Positions 45,268 to 52,213 of a DNA stretch of 64,000 bases are shown here, in pieces. Source of the stretch: Anaerolineales bacterium UBA1429 (GTDB lineage Bacteria > Chloroflexota > Anaerolineae > UBA1429); contig DCTX01000078.1 of NCBI GenBank assembly GCA_002329325.1, forward strand, positions 1 to 64,000, in the 5' to 3' direction. Under the pieces are notes generated by a model. The model saw only the letters and a program-made list of their open reading frames with translations. It had not been told where the DNA came from and searched no databases. A program made the translations under genes and the position numbers. The number at the start of each line of letters is the position of its first letter. The first letter of the stretch is position 1.

Positions 45268-45444
45268 ATGAAGCGACTGCATCGGAACGTTGTCTACACC
45301 GTGCTCTCCGTGGCAGCGCTGGCAGTGGCCGGGAGCGCGCCCATCCCCTGGAGCGGCTCGGGCGGCGGTGGCGGTAGCATCATCGACATGATTCTATATT
45401 TCCTTCGGGTGTTTGGCCCACGGATTACTAGGGGGCAATCATGA
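45268..45444 (+). CDS. micro-gene A: secreted/membrane peptide with APIPWS motif (58 aa)
   Basis: 58 residues, ATG preceded by AGGAGG at 7 nt, a very strong ribosome site. Basic start (MKRLHRN), hydrophobic core VVYTVLSVAALAVAGS, then APIPWS, a Gly linker (GSGGGGGS) and a C-terminal hydrophobic-basic segment (IIDMILYFLRVFGPRITRGQS). The first 29 residues closely match the neighbouring micro-gene B. The N-terminus is signal-peptide-like, so export or membrane anchoring is likely. The conserved match between two adjacent peptides and the ribosome site support real coding despite the small size. Possible roles are a signalling peptide, precursor or toxin-like peptide. Confidence 0.72.
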   Translation: MKRLHRNVVYTVLSVAALAVAGSAPIPWSGSGGGGGSIIDMILYFLRVFGPRITRGQS

Positions 45445-45533
45445 AGAAGGCATTCGTTCACATCGTTTACGTGGTTCTCTCGGCGGCGGCATTGGTCGTA
45501 GCGGCCGGCGCGCCCATCCCCTGGAGCACCTGA
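45441..45533 (+). CDS. micro-gene B: secreted/membrane peptide with APIPWS motif (30 aa)
   Basis: 30 residues; its ATG overlaps the stop of micro-gene A in ATGA, and AGGGGG lies 5 nt upstream, so translation is coupled. Sequence plan: MKKAFVH, hydrophobic IVYVVLSAAALVVAAG, then APIPWST and stop. It equals micro-gene A without the Gly linker and C-terminal helix. If a signal peptidase cut after the last Ala-Gly, the released product would be the heptapeptide APIPWST, a size typical of peptide pheromones. That processing is inference; a Pro near the cut site could hinder it. Confidence 0.7.
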   Translation: MKKAFVHIVYVVLSAAALVVAAGAPIPWST

Positions 45534-45574
45534 GTTAGGCGCATAGACGCAGAACCAGAGCCCAGCAAGCTATC

Positions 45575-46159
45575 ATGATTCTGGTTCTGGCAGTTGCCCT
45601 TTCGATTTTGATTGCCCTGTTACGGGGAGGCAGCCTAAATAGGCTCGCTCAAGTACCTTTCAAACTTGGTTGGTTGGCCTTTATCGCCATAGGCCTGCAG
45701 GTAGTGGCCGTCTACGTCCAGCAAGTCGAGGGCCTGGCAGCGTGGCTGTTCGTGCTCTCCTACGCGGTCCTGATCGGCCTGATCGTGATCAACTACCGGG
45801 TGGCAGGCGTGCTGGTCATCGGGGTGGGGCTGGGCCTCAATGCCCTGGTGACGGCGCTCAACGGCGGCTACATGCCGGTGACACCGGAGGCGGTAGAACG
45901 AGCCGGGCTCACCCACCTGGTGAGCGAGATGGAGGCGGGCGCGCGAGTGTTGGGCGCCAAAGACATCCTTCTGGCCCGCGCCGATACGCAGCTCTGGTTC
46001 CTCGGCGACATATTCGTGCTCAAAGGCCCCTGGCCAACCGTATTCAGCATCGGGGATGTGCTTCTGGTCATCGGCATCCTGATCTTTTTCCAGCAAGCGA
46101 TGCGACCGGGCGCTTCTGATAAGGCGATTCGCCAGCAGACGCCGGACATCCTCGAGTAG
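45575..46159 (+). CDS. DUF5317 family membrane protein
   Basis: 194 residues with five predicted transmembrane helices. It starts MILVLAVALSILIALLRGGSLNRLAQV, a helix plus the Arg/Gly-rich turn seen in DUF5317 proteins. Further segments are WLAFIAIGLQVVAVYV, WLFVLSYAVLIGLIVI, VLVIGVGLGLNALVTALNGGYMPV and a final VFSIGDVLLVIGILIFFQQAM. The NGGYMPVT loop with LWFLGDIF is a family-like conserved pair. Function is unknown. It begins 41 bp after micro-gene B with no good ribosome site or own promoter, so it is likely part of the same transcript. Confidence 0.82.
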   Translation: MILVLAVALSILIALLRGGSLNRLAQVPFKLGWLAFIAIGLQVVAVYVQQVEGLAAWLFVLSYAVLIGLIVINYRVAGVLVIGVGLGLNALVTALNGGYMPVTPEAVERAGLTHLVSEMEAGARVLGAKDILLARADTQLWFLGDIFVLKGPWPTVFSIGDVLLVIGILIFFQQAMRPGASDKAIRQQTPDILE

Positions 46160-46213
46160 CTCCCTTTTTCACAACTTTGACAATCACGCTCTGTTAGCGA
46201 TGGAGATGACAGC

Positions 46214-46438
46214 ATGCGACACGAAAACATCCAAGCCCTCATCGGTACCGCGATCGTGGATGCCGAATTCCGGCAGCACCTGCTGGAGGACGCGTCTGCC
46301 GTCATCGGCGATTTTGGGCTCACGCCCGAAGAGGCGAACGCCATCCTGTCCATCAAGGCGACCACGTTCCAGGGCTTTGCCAGCCAAGTGCATGCCTGGA
46401 TCACCAGTCGCAGCAGCGTTCCCGTGCTGTATTACTGA
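46214..46438 (+). CDS. NHLP-clan (Os1348-like) small protein, possible RiPP precursor
   Basis: 74 residues, GGAG 8 nt before the ATG. The body has the nitrile-hydratase-leader-like pattern LIGTAIVDAEFRQHLLEDASAVIGDFGLTPEEANAI: helix, Asp-x-x-Phe-Arg-x-x-Leu-Leu-x-Asp, then Gly-Leu-(T/S)-Pro-Glu-Glu. That signature marks NHLP-clan peptides, many of which are leaders of ribosomally made natural products. The 25-residue tail ends HAWITSRSSVPVLYY without Cys, so lanthionine or thiazole chemistry from Cys is excluded; Ser/Thr/Tyr remain. A zinc-ribbon protein and a methyltransferase follow. Precursor status is inference; some clan members are not modified. Confidence 0.78.
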   Translation: MRHENIQALIGTAIVDAEFRQHLLEDASAVIGDFGLTPEEANAILSIKATTFQGFASQVHAWITSRSSVPVLYY

Positions 46439-46529
46439 TTTCGTGACTCGATAGCCACCGGCTATCAGAGCCCCACATCCCCGGCGCGTAGCACCCCCCC
46501 TTGCTGCGCGCCCTTTTCTTTGCCTCGGG

Positions 46530-46547
46530 GCCGCCTGAACAGGCGGC
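46530..46547. repeat. short palindromic hairpin
   Basis: GCCGCCTG (46530-46537) with its perfect complement at 46540-46547, AA centre, between the NHLP-clan and zinc-ribbon genes. Could end transcription or control the next gene; no T tract. Confidence 0.4.
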
Positions 46548-46582
46548 TCGCTCTCGCTGCAGCCCCGGGTGGAGGCGAGCCC

Positions 46583-47194
46583 ATGGACGATGCACAGCTT
46601 CTTCCCGCCTGGGCGCCCCGCGTGCCCCAGGCCCTGATCCGCAGGCTCTACGAGACCGACGCCCAGGGCATCTATGACGAGGAGCTCCTGGATGAGGTCG
46701 GCTATGCGTTGCTGGCCAGGTGCCAGAGCTTTATCGAGGCCAACGAGGCCCGGGCAGGCCGCGTGCGCTGCCCCCGCTGCAGCGCCGAGATCACCCGTAC
46801 CTGGAAGGAGCAGGAGATCCTGCGCTGCGACTGCGGCTGGGCTCTGCCCTGGCGCGATTACTTTGCCACCATCCAGCACGCGCAGCTCAGCGGCGCCGAG
46901 CCCGTCCTCGAGCAGTTCCGCGCCTATGTGGCGGGCTTTCCCCTGGCCCGCACCCCGGGCGAGCGCATGATCGCCATCGATCGCCTGATCCACGGCTTTC
47001 ACTGGTATCTCAAGATCAACAGCCCCACACGCCCTGTGGCCGTCAATCTGATCGAGGGCCGTATGCGTCGGGTGATTGCTTTTCTCGACCGGCTGACGTA
47101 CAGTGGCCAGAGTACTCCTGGCCTGCGAGAGAACTATGACCAGTGGGACCAACTGCTGGCCGTGCACCCCGAATGGTACCCCGGGCGAAAGTAG
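46583..47194 (+). CDS. uncharacterised zinc-ribbon protein
   Basis: 203 residues from ATG 46583 with GGAGG upstream. An N-terminal helical part (about 1-55, ALIRRLYETDAQGIYDEELLDEVGYALLARC) leads to a four-Cys zinc ribbon, VRCPRCSAEITRTW and LRCDCGWALPW (about 62-88). A helical C-terminal half with several Trp and Tyr residues follows (IHGFHWYLKINSPTRPVAVNLIEG, ending DQLLAVHPEWYPGRK). No membrane segment. I do not recognise a named family. Its position between the NHLP-clan gene and a methyltransferase might mean a shared pathway, but this could be coincidence. Confidence 0.75.
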   Translation: MDDAQLLPAWAPRVPQALIRRLYETDAQGIYDEELLDEVGYALLARCQSFIEANEARAGRVRCPRCSAEITRTWKEQEILRCDCGWALPWRDYFATIQHAQLSGAEPVLEQFRAYVAGFPLARTPGERMIAIDRLIHGFHWYLKINSPTRPVAVNLIEGRMRRVIAFLDRLTYSGQSTPGLRENYDQWDQLLAVHPEWYPGRK

Positions 47195-47204
47195 GTCAAC
47201 GTGG

Positions 47205-47242
47205 GCCCCGCGCCTCTGCCCGAGAGCGCAGGGGCGCGGGGC
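47205..47242 (+). terminator. long hairpin between zinc-ribbon and methyltransferase genes
   Basis: A 15-bp stem (47205-47219 with 47228-47242, one G-T type pair) directly after the zinc-ribbon stop and 18 bp before the methyltransferase start. It lacks a T tract, so it may be a terminator or a barrier that lowers downstream expression. Confidence 0.5.
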
Positions 47243-47260
47243 AGCGCAAGGAGCCTTGGC

Positions 47261-48079
47261 ATGAGCACAGGATACGTACACGGCTACGATGCGGCCGAAG
47301 CCCAAAGGCTGCAGGATCAGGCGCATACCCTGGTGGATCTGTTGCATGGCGATACGGCCTATCCCAGGGGGCACACGATCCTGGAGGCCGGCTGTGGGGT
47401 GGGCGCTCAAACGGTCACCCTGGCGCAGAACAGCCCCGGGGCCCACATCGTCTCCGTGGATCTCTCGCTGACCTCCGCCGCCGAGGCCCGGCGCGTGGTG
47501 CAGGCGGCCGGCCTGCGCAACGTGGCCGTCTGCCAGGCCGACATCTTGAGCCTCCCCTTTCCGCCGGAATCGCTCGACCACGTCTTTGTGTGTTTTGTGC
47601 TGGAGCACCTGGCTCGCCCGATCGAGGCCTTGCGGGCCCTGGGGCGGGTCCTCAAGGTTGGCGGCACCATCACGGTGATCGAGGGCGATCACGGCTCCGC
47701 CTATTTCTATCCGGATAGCGCCTCTGCCCGAAGGGCGATCGGGTGCCAGATCGAGCTGCAGGCGCGGGCCGGCGGCAACGCCCTGGTCGGCCGCACGCTC
47801 TATCCCCTGCTCCGAGAGGCCGGTTTCGATGCCGTGCACGTCTCGCCGCGCATGGTCTATGCCGATGCCAGCAGGCCCGGCCTCGTGGATGGCTTTATCC
47901 GCAAGACCTTTAACGCCATGATCGAAGGCGTCAGGGAGCCCTCCATCGCCGCCGGGCTCGTGGAGGCGAAGGACTTTGACAGGGGCGTGGCCGATCTGCA
48001 CCGCACGACCGAGGCGGACGGCGTCTTTTGCTATACCTTCTTCAAGGCCGTCGGGCGCAGAGGATCGGCCACCCCATAA
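47261..48079 (+). CDS. class I SAM-dependent methyltransferase (UbiE/type 11-like)
   Basis: 272 residues from ATG 47261 (AAGGAG 7 nt upstream). Motif I is [16 protein letters not shown], motif II VSVDLS, motif post-[30 protein letters not shown], then [16 protein letters not shown]. This is a type-11/UbiE-like small-molecule methyltransferase with a longer C-terminal cap ([18 protein letters not shown], then TFNAMIEGV). The substrate is unknown. It could act on a quinone-like or natural-product substrate, or on the NHLP-clan peptide, but the last is speculation. Confidence 0.88.
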   Translation: MSTGYVHGYDAAEAQRLQDQAHTLVDLLHGDTAYPRGHTILEAGCGVGAQTVTLAQNSPGAHIVSVDLSLTSAAEARRVVQAAGLRNVAVCQADILSLPFPPESLDHVFVCFVLEHLARPIEALRALGRVLKVGGTITVIEGDHGSAYFYPDSASARRAIGCQIELQARAGGNALVGRTLYPLLREAGFDAVHVSPRMVYADASRPGLVDGFIRKTFNAMIEGVREPSIAAGLVEAKDFDRGVADLHRTTEADGVFCYTFFKAVGRRGSATP

Positions 48080-48111
48080 GGGCGGCGGACCCCGGCGCTG
48101 CCCGGCGGTAA

Positions 48112-48140
48112 TTGCGCGGGCATCCCCCCCATGCTATATT
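48112..48140 (+). promoter_or_regulatory. sigma-70-type promoter for rdgB
   Basis: TTGCGC, a 17-bp spacer and TATATT, 28 bp before the ATG at 48168. Confidence 0.6.
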
Positions 48141-48167
48141 CGTGCCTCACAGAGGGGAGAGACGAAG

Positions 48168-48788
48168 ATGCCTTTGCTGATCGCTACGTACAATCGCGGC
48201 AAGCTGGCCGAATACGCCGAGCTGCTACGCGAGGTGCCCGTGGAGCTCGTCAGCCTGGCCGATCTGGGGATAGAGCTGGAGGTGGCGGAGACGGGGGCCA
48301 CCTTTGCCGAGAACGCCTTGCTCAAGGCCCGCGCCTTTTGCGATGCCACGGGATTGGTCACCGTGGCGGACGACTCAGGGCTGGAGGTGGATGCCCTGCA
48401 GGGCGCGCCCGGCGTCTATTCGGCTCGCTACGCCGGTCCTGGTGCCAGCGATGAGGATCGCTACCGCAAGCTCCTGGAGGAGCTGGAGGATATTCCCCGC
48501 AGCGAGCGCACGGCCCGCTTTCGCTGCGTCATCGCCATCGCCTGGCCCGACGGGCGCCGCGCCCTGACCGAGGGCGCCATCGAGGGCGAGATCGCCTGCG
48601 CCCCCAGGGGCGAGCATGGTTTTGGCTATGACCCCGTGTTCTACCTGCCCGATCGGGGCTGCACCATGGCCGAGCTGCCGCCGGAGATCAAGAACCAGAT
48701 CAGTCACCGGGCTGTGGCGGCGCGGGCGTTGGCCGCCCTGCTGGCGCGCTGCTCAGAGACAAACGGCCGCCCGGCGCCCTCCGACTGA
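48168..48788 (+). CDS. rdgB: XTP/dITP diphosphatase (RdgB/HAM1)
   Basis: 206 residues of the HAM1 family; it hydrolyses non-canonical purine triphosphates (XTP, dITP) to monophosphates, keeping them out of DNA and RNA. Motifs: [14 protein letters not shown] (substrate loop), [14 protein letters not shown] (metal Glu), [13 protein letters not shown] (catalytic Asp), GVYSARYAG and [11 protein letters not shown]. The C-terminus has [13 protein letters not shown] as expected. An ATG at 48168 fits the family start; the longer frame to 47976 overlaps the methyltransferase and is rejected. Converges with the CBS-ACT gene after a 41-bp gap. Confidence 0.96.
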   Translation: MPLLIATYNRGKLAEYAELLREVPVELVSLADLGIELEVAETGATFAENALLKARAFCDATGLVTVADDSGLEVDALQGAPGVYSARYAGPGASDEDRYRKLLEELEDIPRSERTARFRCVIAIAWPDGRRALTEGAIEGEIACAPRGEHGFGYDPVFYLPDRGCTMAELPPEIKNQISHRAVAARALAALLARCSETNGRPAPSD

Positions 48789-48829
48789 GCGGCGCCGAGC
48801 GGCCCCAGCAAGCCACTGACGTTGCCTCG

Positions 48830-49477
48830 CTAGCGTGTCTCGCGGATATCCACCAGCTCGGCCCCCAGGTCCTCGACGATACCCATCATCTGCTCGCGGG
48901 TGATCCCCTGAACCTTGAAGGCGATCTGGCGGCTGGTCGGATCGTCGCCCCAGAAGGTGCCCAGGCTCACGATATCGGCGTCATAGGCAGAGATGGCCTG
49001 GGTGAGCTTGGCGAGCACGCCCCGCCCCTCCCGCACCTGAATGGTCACCCGCAGGCCCCACTCGCGCGCCCCCAAGAGCTCCAGAAAGACCTTGAACAGG
49101 TCGCTCTCGGTGATCATGCCCACCAGCCGCCCATCGCGCATGACGGGTAGCCCGCCGATCTGGTTGTCCGTCATGATGCGGGCTGCCTCCTCGAGGGGGC
49201 AATCCTCGGCGATGGTAATTACATCCCGTGTCATCAAGCTCTCGATGGTGATCTTGGACATGAGATAGTTGAGCTCGTACACGCTCAGGCTGGTCGCTGG
49301 CGAGGGGGACGCGTACAGGAGGTCTCTCTCCAGCACGATGCCGATCAGCTCATTATCGCGGTTGAGAACGGGCAAGCGCCTGACCTTCTCTTCGCGCATG
49401 ATCCGCAGAGCATCATGAAGCGATGTTTCGGGCCGAATGGTGATGGGATGACGCGACATCCGTTCCTTGACCAGCAT
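48830..49477 (-). CDS. CBS-pair and ACT domain protein
   Basis: 215 residues from ATG 49477 (AGGAGGGAG upstream). Two CBS motifs form a Bateman module (about 5-125): MSRHPITIRPETSLHDALRIM with KVRRLPVLNRDNELIGIVLERDL, then MTRDVITIAEDCPLEEAARIM with QIGGLPVMRDGRLVGMITESDL. An ACT domain (about 140-212) follows with RVTIQVREGRGVLAKLTQAI. These proteins (AcuB-like) bind adenine nucleotides and perhaps amino acids. AcuB-type proteins are linked to acetoin metabolism in Bacillus, but that role is not shown here. A near-consensus promoter lies upstream on the minus strand. Confidence 0.93.
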   Translation of the reverse strand: MLVKERMSRHPITIRPETSLHDALRIMREEKVRRLPVLNRDNELIGIVLERDLLYASPSPATSLSVYELNYLMSKITIESLMTRDVITIAEDCPLEEAARIMTDNQIGGLPVMRDGRLVGMITESDLFKVFLELLGAREWGLRVTIQVREGRGVLAKLTQAISAYDADIVSLGTFWGDDPTSRQIAFKVQGITREQMMGIVEDLGAELVDIRETR

Positions 49478-49584
49478 CAGACTCCCTCCTACCCTGAAAC
49501 AAGACCGTTGCCCTCTTGCCATGCCCGCCGCGCTGGCCCCCGGGCCGCAGGCTCGGCGGGATGCGTATCTTCTCGGACACACCT

Positions 49585-49613
49585 ATTATAGCGAACCGCT
49601 GGGCTCATGTCGA
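49585..49613 (-). promoter_or_regulatory. promoter for the CBS-ACT gene
   Basis: On the minus strand, TCGACA (49613-49608), a 17-bp spacer and a perfect TATAAT (49590-49585); leader of about 100 nt. Confidence 0.75.
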
Positions 49614-49665
49614 GAGCCATCAGGGCCACAGCCTGGGGGCAGGGGCGCGGACCCGGCGCAAGAGG

Positions 49666-49694
49666 TTTTGTCGCCTTTGGTTCTGTGGTATAAT
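49666..49694 (+). promoter_or_regulatory. promoter for the mre/min/rod operon
   Basis: A perfect TATAAT at 49689-49694; the T-rich TTTTGTCG at 49666-49673 supplies a weak -35. The start of mreB is 39 bp further on. Confidence 0.6.
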
Positions 49695-49732
49695 CGCGCG
49701 CGTAAAGACCCGCTCCTAAGGAAGGCACGACC

Positions 49733-50812
49733 TTGTTCAAACCGCTGAGCGCCCTGCTAGGCTTGTTCTCCCGCGATATCGGCATTGACCTGGGCACTGC
49801 CACAACCCTCGTCATTGTGCAAGGCCAGGGCATCGTGATCAATGAGCCTTCGGTGGTGGCCGTGGATGCGAGCACCAAGAGGCCCCTGGCCATCGGCGCC
49901 GAGGCCAAGGAGATGGTGGGGCGCACGCCGGGCAACATCATCGCCATTCGCCCCCTGCGCGATGGCGTGATCTCGGATTTCGATATCACCGAGCGCATGC
50001 TGCACTACTTTATCCACAAAGTGCACGAGCGATCGCGTTTCTTCAACCCCAGCCCTCGTGTGGTGGTCGGTATTCCCAGCGGCTGCACCGAGGTGGAAAA
50101 GCGCGCCGTCCATGATGCGGCCCTCAGCGCCGGCGCCCGCGAGGCCTACCTCGTCGAGGAGCCGATGGCCGCCGCCGTTGGGGCAGGGCTGCCCGTGAGC
50201 GACTCGGTGGGCAGCATGGTGGTGGATATCGGCGGCGGCACCACAGAGGTCGCCGTCATCTCGTTGGGGGGCATCGTCGTGAGCCGCTCGATTCGCGTGG
50301 CTGGCGATGAAATGGATGAGGAGATCATCCAGTACGCCCGTCAGAAGTACAACCTGCTGATCGGCGAGCGCATGGCCGAGCGCACCAAGATCGCTATCGG
50401 CTCGGCCTATCCCCTGCCCGAGGAGCAGATGATTACCATCCGGGGGCGCAATCTGATCACGGGGCTGCCCGAGGCGACCGAGGTGAGCAGCGTCGAGATT
50501 CGCGAGGCCCTCTCTGGCCCCGTGAATGTCATCGTCGAAGCGGTGCGGGCCACGCTGGATGAGACGCCGCCCGAGCTGGTGGCCGATCTGATGGAGCAAG
50601 GGATCGTGCTGGCAGGAGGGAGTTCCCAGCTACAGGGCCTGCCCGAGCGCTTGTCCGATGAATGTCACATGCGCGTCTATCGGGCGGAGGATCCCGTCAC
50701 CTGCGTGGTGCGGGGCGCAGGCGTGATCGTCCAGGATATGGATCGCTATCACAAGGTGCTCGCCAGCACTCAGCGCGACAGCATCTCTCAGGCTCGGCGC
50801 TCGCAAGTATAG
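49733..50812 (+). CDS. mreB: rod shape-determining actin MreB
   Basis: 359 residues from a TTG start at 49733, chosen because AAGGAAGG lies about 7 nt upstream and because it gives the usual N-terminus. Actin-fold nucleotide motifs: IGIDLGTATTLV (phosphate 1), VVDIGGGTTEVAVISLGG (phosphate 2), VGIPSGCTEVEKRA, and GIVLAGGSSQLQGLPE (adenosine). The N-terminal FKPLSALLGLFSRD can form the membrane-binding amphipathic helix. MreB filaments guide the elongation machinery. First gene of an operon with mreC, mreD, mrdA, minC, minD and rodA. Confidence 0.97.
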   Translation: MFKPLSALLGLFSRDIGIDLGTATTLVIVQGQGIVINEPSVVAVDASTKRPLAIGAEAKEMVGRTPGNIIAIRPLRDGVISDFDITERMLHYFIHKVHERSRFFNPSPRVVVGIPSGCTEVEKRAVHDAALSAGAREAYLVEEPMAAAVGAGLPVSDSVGSMVVDIGGGTTEVAVISLGGIVVSRSIRVAGDEMDEEIIQYARQKYNLLIGERMAERTKIAIGSAYPLPEEQMITIRGRNLITGLPEATEVSSVEIREALSGPVNVIVEAVRATLDETPPELVADLMEQGIVLAGGSSQLQGLPERLSDECHMRVYRAEDPVTCVVRGAGVIVQDMDRYHKVLASTQRDSISQARRSQV

Positions 50813-50830
50813 GCGCGCCTCCGGGATGGT

Positions 50831-51664
50831 ATGCCGGTGAAAGCTCCGCGCCAGTGGGCTCTGGTCGTCATCCTGGCCTTGCTGCTCGTCCTGGCCTGGC
50901 TGGTGTTCGACAGCCTTGGCCCGCCCAACCCATTGCGAGATAGCCTGTCGCAGATCATCTCTCCCCTGCAGTTGGTCACCAAGCGCGCGTGGGAGCCCGT
51001 CTCGGGGCTGTTCGCCAGGCTACGGAGCGCCTCCGAGCTACAGCGGGAGAACGAGGCCTTGCGGGCCGAGAACGCCCAGTTGCGCAACCAGGTGATCCTG
51101 TTGCACGAGGCCCAGATCGAGAACGAGAACCTGCGCCGGCAGTTGGGCTTCAAGAGCGCGGTGCCCAACTACCAGCTCCTTTCCGCCGAGGTCATCGGCC
51201 GCGACCCGGGCAACTATCTCCAGTATCTGACCATTGATCGCGGCGCCGAGGATGGCCTGGCCCGGGGGATGCCGGTGCTCACCGATGCGGGCCTAGTGGG
51301 GCGCATCAGCCAGGTGAGCCGAAACGCCTCGCAGGTCATGCTGCTCACGGACCCCTCGTCTTCGGTGAGCGCCTTTATCCAGCGTTCGCGGGCCACCGGG
51401 GTCGTGCAGGGGCATCTCGGCTCGGAGCTCGTCATGCGCTACATCCCCCAATCCGAGACCGTGGTGGTAGGCGACGTGATCCTGACCTCTGGCCTGGGCG
51501 GCAATTTCCCCAAGCGCCTGGTGATCGGCCAGGTGATAGAGGTTCGCCGCGACGATGTCGAGATGTTCCAGGAGGCCGTCATTGCGCCTTCTGTCGCCCT
51601 GCGGGATCTCGAATCGGTGATGGTGTTGCTCAACTTTGATCCGGTCGAACTGCCGGAGGAGTGA
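50831..51664 (+). CDS. mreC: cell shape protein MreC
   Basis: 277 residues, starting 18 bp after mreB. A single membrane helix (about 9-27, WALVVILALLLVLAWLVF) is followed by a coiled coil (about 65-98, ELQRENEALRAENAQLRNQ) and the two-lobed periplasmic beta domain (about 115-270) with YLTIDRGAEDGLARGMPV, GLVGRISQVS and VVGDVILTSGLGGNFPKRL. MreC links MreB to the PBP2-RodA synthase and stimulates it. It overlaps mreD by 4 bp. Confidence 0.95.
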   Translation: MPVKAPRQWALVVILALLLVLAWLVFDSLGPPNPLRDSLSQIISPLQLVTKRAWEPVSGLFARLRSASELQRENEALRAENAQLRNQVILLHEAQIENENLRRQLGFKSAVPNYQLLSAEVIGRDPGNYLQYLTIDRGAEDGLARGMPVLTDAGLVGRISQVSRNASQVMLLTDPSSSVSAFIQRSRATGVVQGHLGSELVMRYIPQSETVVVGDVILTSGLGGNFPKRLVIGQVIEVRRDDVEMFQEAVIAPSVALRDLESVMVLLNFDPVELPEE

Positions 51665-52209
51665 GGGTGTTCTCCGAACGAGAGGGGCGCCCGATCCGGG
51701 CGGTGGCGATTGGGCTCTACCTGGGCGTGCCCTTGGCGCTCCTGGTGGCCCTGGCGCAGACAGCGCTGGTGGGCGACATTCGGCTTCTGGGGGTCAAGCC
51801 CAATCTGCTCCTTCTCTTCACCGTTTCATGGGTGCTGTTCTGTGGCATCAGACAGGGGTTGTTGCTGGCGATGATCGGGGGCATCGTGCTGGAGGTGAAC
51901 TCGGGCGCCGCCTTTGGCTCCACGCTGTTGGCGCTCTCCGCTGCCACCCTCGTCGCGGGGCTGGGCGAGATCAACGCCTTTCGGGGGGCATGGTTCCTCA
52001 AGTACCTGGCGATCCTGGGGGGCACCCTGGTCTATGGCCTGGTATTCGTGGCCATGTTGAGCGCCACGGGGCACCAGGCGCCTCTGGGCGCCACCCTGGG
52101 GCGCGTCATCCTGCCCGAGATGGCCGTGCACGCGCTCCTCATGGCGCCCGTCTATGGTATCCTGCACGAGATCACCCGACGTCTCGAGCCCAGGACGGTG
52201 GAGCTGTGA
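51661..52209 (+). CDS. mreD: cell shape membrane protein MreD
   Basis: 182 residues from a GTG that overlaps the mreC stop (GTGA). About five transmembrane helices fit MreD (for example LYLGVPLALLVALAQTALV, LLLLFTVSWVLFCGI, GTLVYGLVFVAML). The VKPNLLLLF segment after helix one and GGIVLEVNSGAAFGSTLLA are the recognisable family pattern. It forms a complex with MreC in the membrane. A four-base gap leads to mrdA. Confidence 0.92.
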   Translation: MRVFSEREGRPIRAVAIGLYLGVPLALLVALAQTALVGDIRLLGVKPNLLLLFTVSWVLFCGIRQGLLLAMIGGIVLEVNSGAAFGSTLLALSAATLVAGLGEINAFRGAWFLKYLAILGGTLVYGLVFVAMLSATGHQAPLGATLGRVILPEMAVHALLMAPVYGILHEITRRLEPRTVEL

Positions 52210-52213
52210 CGAG

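Noticed and set aside
45441..45533. Micro-gene B as a chance frame
   Set aside because: Considered, but the match to micro-gene A, the ATGA overlap and the ribosome site favour a real gene, so it was kept as a feature.
46177..46182. Perfect TTGACA before the NHLP-clan gene
   Set aside because: No acceptable -10 hexamer at 15-19 bp, so I do not call a promoter.
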